NCBI RefSeq assembly: GCF_964656455.1
Contig: NC_135721.1
Coordinates: 47,127,530-47,191,529, forward strand
Length of the DNA: 64,000 bases
Source: Halichoerus grypus
Lineage: Eukaryota; Chordata; Mammalia; Carnivora; Phocidae
Direction of reading: 5' to 3'
Within the stretch, counting starts at the first letter, position 1, and the number at the start of each line of letters is the position of its first letter. The notes under the pieces were generated by a model. It was given only the letters and a program-made list of their open reading frames with translations, did not search any database and had not been told where the DNA came from. The position numbers were made by a program, and so were the translations under genes. Below are positions 60,685 to 64,000 of the stretch, piece after piece.

Positions 60685-61500
60685 AACAAATACTTACTGA
60701 GCCTCCTGTGCACCAGGCACTGTTCTAGATATTCAACAAAACACACCAAGAATGACACGAACTTATATACTAGTGAGGGAGACAGACAATTAACTATGAA
60801 TAGACCAAGTGGGTAAATGTTAGAGAGTGTTAGACAATGACAGCTGGTATGAAACAAAAGGAAAAGTAAAGCAGGTGAGGTAATGGGAGGACTGAGTGGG
60901 AAGGAGGGAAAGTTGAGCTACTGAGGCACTACTGAGTAGGAATCAAGAAGCCTCATCAAGGTGGAATTGGAGCAAAGACTCAAAGGAGGTGAAAGAGTGA
61001 ACTGAATGGAAAGCCAGGGAGAGCGCACTCCAAGCTCAAGCCAAGGCCCAATGGCAAGGAGCCAGCATGATCAGAAGGAGCCAGGGGAGGGTAGTAGGAG
61101 ACGAGGACAAACCAATAAGAGGTTCTGATCACTTGGAGCCATGAAGGTCAATCTCAGAGTTGACCTTCTCTGAGTGACATCCTATAGGATTCTGAGAGAA
61201 GGAGTAGCATGATCTGACTTGTATTTTAAAGGAATCACTCTGGTCTATGCTAAGAATAGGTTGTAAGAGAGAAAAGTAAAGTCAGGGAGACCTGTTGCTA
61301 CTGCTGTATCTCAAGTGGGAGCTGGTGGAGGCTCAAGCTAGGGCTTGGGGTGCGGAGTGGGGGAGGGAAGATAAGAGGGGGCTAGCCATGGAGGTGGTAA
61401 GAAGTGATTGGATTTGGGATGTAATTTAAAGACAAAGCTCACTGCCTTCCCTAGGAAATCAGATATGGAATGTGAGAGAAACAGTCAAGGCATCTAGTAT
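60685..61500 (-). mobile_element. L2 LINE fossil, antisense
   Basis: From the 3' end inward: 'acttactgagcctcctgtgcaccaggcactgttctagata', 'gaacttatatactagtgagg', 'ggagcaaagactcaaaggagg', 'gtagcatgatctgacttg' and 'ggaatcactctggtc'. These are the reverse of blocks seen in the plus-strand L2 copies. Starts just after the MIR. Confidence 0.75.
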
Positions 61501-62040
61501 GAGCATCCAGAAAGATGCCACCTACTGGAATGTGGAAGGCTGTGGGGGGGAAAGAGCCCAGTTCAGTTCAGCCTTGTTACTCAAGAAATCTTAGCTACTT
61601 TTGTTAGTATCACATGCTGCCTTGTACTGTTGCAAATGCACATGCCTGTTTTATCTCTTTCTCCAGATGGTAAACTGCTTAAGGCTAAGGACCATATCAT
61701 GTTCCTGTTTGAAACTGACCACAGTGCTACCCAGTTCAGCTGATATGGCTAAATTCCAAGTTTGCAACATACACTAGCTATACTCCTGGTACTTGCCAAG
61801 TAAGCAAAACAACTGTCCATTCTTTAAAGATTTATCAGAAAAAAAAGAAAGAAAAATCAATGGAGAATGACCTAAATGTGTAGAGGACATTCCTTCCCAC
61901 ATACATAAATACTGCCCCTGGGTTAAACTAGGGTACTAGAAAGCCACATCCCTGAATTGCAGTACACTGGCACCCTTGAAATATTTCTACTAACAGGATT
62001 TTGAAGTATTGCCTTTGGCTGTTATAAGAAACAACCTATT
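61501..62040. other. Mostly unclassified, possible L2 tail
   Basis: 61620-61750 (catgcctgttttatctctttctcc, ggctaaggaccatatcatg) may be a sense L2 3' end. The rest is not recognised. Confidence 0.4.
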
Positions 62041-62760
62041 ATTATTTTATTTTATTTTAATCCCAGTTAGTTAACATATGGTATAATATTAGTTTTAGGT
62101 GTACAATATAGTATAGACATTTTAACAATATTTGTTCTTACAATAAGTGAGCATGAAATGTCTTTCGATTTCTTTGTGTCATCTTCAATTTCCTTCATAA
62201 GTGTTTTATAGTTTTCAGAGTACAGGTCTTTCACTTCTCTGGTTAGGTTTATTCCTAGGTATCCTATTACTTTTGGTGCAATTGTAAATTGGATTGCTTT
62301 CTTAATTTCTCTTTCTGTTACTTCATTATTAGTGTATGAAATGCAACAGATTTCTTCACATTGATTTTATATCCTGTGACATTACTGAATGCATTCATCA
62401 GGTCTAGCAGGTTTTTTTTTGTGTGTGGCGTCTTTAGGGTTTTTTTTATATATAGTATTATGTCATCTGCAAATAGTGAAAATTTTACTTCTTACTTATT
62501 AATTTGAATGCCTTTTATTCCTTCTTGTTGTCTAATTGCTGTGACTTTTGTTTGTTGGCAGTTTTTTGATTACTGGTTTAATCTCCTTGCTGGTAATCAG
62601 TCTATTCAAATTTTCTATTTCTTCCTGCTTCATTCAGTTTTGGTTAAGTTATATGTTTCTAGGAATTTATCCATTTTTTTTAGGTTATCCAATTTGTTGG
62701 CATATAGGTTTTCATAATATTCTCTTACAATTGTTTGTATTTCTGTGGTGTTGGTTGTAA
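62041..62760 (-). mobile_element. Internally deleted L1, antisense
   Basis: 62041-62125 is an L1 3' UTR end in reverse (aatcccagttagttaacata, ggtgtacaatatag). It then jumps straight to antisense ORF2 RT sequence (aatgcattcatcaggtctag, tatgtcatctgcaaatag, which is the FADD area in reverse at about 62461). A second jump near 62550 leads to the finger region (aatttgttggcatatagg). So two large parts of the element are missing. Confidence 0.8.
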
Positions 62761-62944
62761 GAAAAAGCCCTTTAAAACTCAGTGCTGTGTTTCTCCTATA
62801 GTTGTAGCTAAAGATGTAGTTCAGTACATTATAGTCTTTCTCTTTAGGACAAATTCCTCTCTTGAGTCCATTTTATTTCCCTAATATAGCCTAATTACTG
62901 CCCCCTTTCAAAATAAAATTCACGATTATTGTCTATAGCATATG

Positions 62945-63170
62945 TTAGCAAATGTTTTCTGTAAAATTCCAGAGAGTAAGTATTTTTATTTTATTTTTTG
63001 AGAGTAAGTATTTTAGGCTTTGCAGGCCAATGGGCTCTGTTAACTGTGCCACTGTAATGCAAAAACAGCCAGAGACACGTAAGTGAATAGGCTTGGGCTG
63101 TGTTCCAATAAAACTTTATTTGCAAAGACAGATGGCAGGCCAGATTTAGACCACAGTTTGCTGAATCGTG
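62945..63170 (+). repeat. MER20-like hAT element
   Basis: 'ttttctgtaaaattccagag', 'attttaggctttgcaggcc', 'tgggctgtgttccaataaaactttatttgc' and 'gcaggccagatttagacc' follow MER20 in order. A short internal duplication, gagagtaagtatttt, lies at about 62973-62987 and 63000-63014. Confidence 0.85.
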
Positions 63171-63179
63171 GTCTATATT

Positions 63180-64000
63180 ATTAGCTCCATTTAATTTGTT
63201 GTCTGTCTTTAAACTGTTGACCTCCCCACTCTCCTGAAACTGCTCTTATCAGGATTACCAATGACCTCCACTTTGCTAATTCCAATAGTCAATTCTCAGT
63301 CCCTCTTCTAATCTTTCCAGTAGTAGTATTTGACACAGTTGATCACTGTCCCCTCCTTGAAACTGTTCCTTCCTGTGGCCTTCAGAGCCCCTTGTCCATC
63401 TTGGTGTCCTACATCACTGGCTACTCCTTCTTTGTCTTTTTTACTGGATCCTCATCTTCTCCCTGATTCTTAATATTGGATGGCTGAAGGACTCAGGTCC
63501 ACTTCTCTTTTATATTTTGCCTCATTTCCTGTTGATCTCATTGAGTTTCATGATTTTAAATATAATTTATATGCTGATGATTCTTAAATTTCTATTTCCA
63601 GCCCAAATCTCTCTCTCACTTCCAGAATCACCTTTCCAAAGGCTTATTAAGCACCTCCAGTTGGAATCTAGCAAACACCTCAAACTCAAATTGTCCAGAA
63701 TTGAACTTCTGCTCTTTGTCCACAAACCTGACCCCCTGGCTCCTTCAGGTTTCCTCATCTCAGTTAGTGGCTATCCCATCCTTTCAGTTATCCCCGAATC
63801 TTGGAGTCTTCCTTGCCCCATCTTTATCACACCCTACATCCAGTCCATCAACAAATCCTATTGATTTTAATCTCAAAGATTATATTGACAAAACATGTTC
63901 TCATAACACCTGTTACCTCGTTGGTCCAAGCCCTCTCATTTCTCACCTGAATGATTGATGTGGCCTTCTTCCTAATTTCCCTGATTCCCCGTTCCTTCCT
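63180..64000 (+). mobile_element. L2 LINE fossil with readable RT remnant, runs off the window
   Basis: In sense: 'tttgacacagttgatcactgtcccctcc' reads FDTVDHCPLL, the RT motif A region. The 115-codon frame at 63517-63864 continues through the area of the YADD motif (LMILKFL, degraded), the LKLSRIELLLF segment and LSVIPESWSL to HIQSINKS-like text. Matches the order in the L2 at 21216. Ancient, non-functional. Confidence 0.78.

Noticed and set aside
62041..62760. A host gene with RT-like text on the minus strand
   Set aside because: The blocks are L1 ORF2 in antisense with internal deletions; no open frame remains.

Overview
The window reads as nuclear DNA of an arctoid carnivore (bear, seal or weasel lineage). 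The diagnostic feature is 18 tRNA-derived carnivore SINEs. Their head (gcgcctgggtggctcag), middle and aaataaataaaatcttt tail resemble neither the canid nor the felid SINE subfamily as I remember them. No protein-coding exon, RNA gene, CpG-island promoter or prokaryotic feature was recognised. The window is intergenic or deep intronic, and almost everything identifiable is a transposable element or its fossil.

Layout. 0.4-3 kb: old L1 fragments, three SINEs and a local duplication. 3-9.7 kb: mostly unclassified sequence with an L2 tail and an ERVL-like LTR that carries an internal duplication. 9.7-11.3 kb: a cluster of MER5/MER58-type hAT elements, one split by a solo class I ERV LTR. 11.3-21 kb: mainly unclassified, with three SINEs and a MIR. 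21.2-23.1 kb: a long L2 fossil carrying a MER2-like DNA transposon and a SINE. 24.2-30.6 kb: a near-full-length L1 nested, with one SINE, inside an older SINE. 30.6-39.9 kb: mainly unclassified, with a MER5, a hAT miniature element with an 8-bp duplication, a MIR and CA/GT microsatellites. 40-47 kb: old L1, a second copy of the ERVL-like LTR, an MLT1 LTR and an inverted SINE pair. 48-56.5 kb: MIRs, old L1/HAL1 pieces and five SINEs. 57.4-59.4 kb: a three-level nest (MIR split by an MLT1 LTR, itself split by a young truncated L1). 59.4-64 kb: a unique block that may be conserved noncoding DNA, then MIR, L2, an internally deleted L1, MER20 and a second readable L2.

How the parts relate. There are no cooperating host genes. 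The biology visible is insertion history: L1 machinery supplied the target-primed insertions of itself and of the SINEs, most of which still show target-site duplications (TSDs). Nesting gives relative ages: MIR and L2 oldest, then MLT1, ERVL-like LTR and hAT elements, then arctoid SINEs and lineage L1s. The large L1 is dead by many frameshifts, stops and a lost reverse-transcriptase aspartate. I found no convincing undescribed biological system. The most useful leads are the nests, the inverted SINE pair, the local duplications and a few repeat-free blocks worth testing for conservation. Family names are from memory of consensus sequences; edges of old repeats are approximate.
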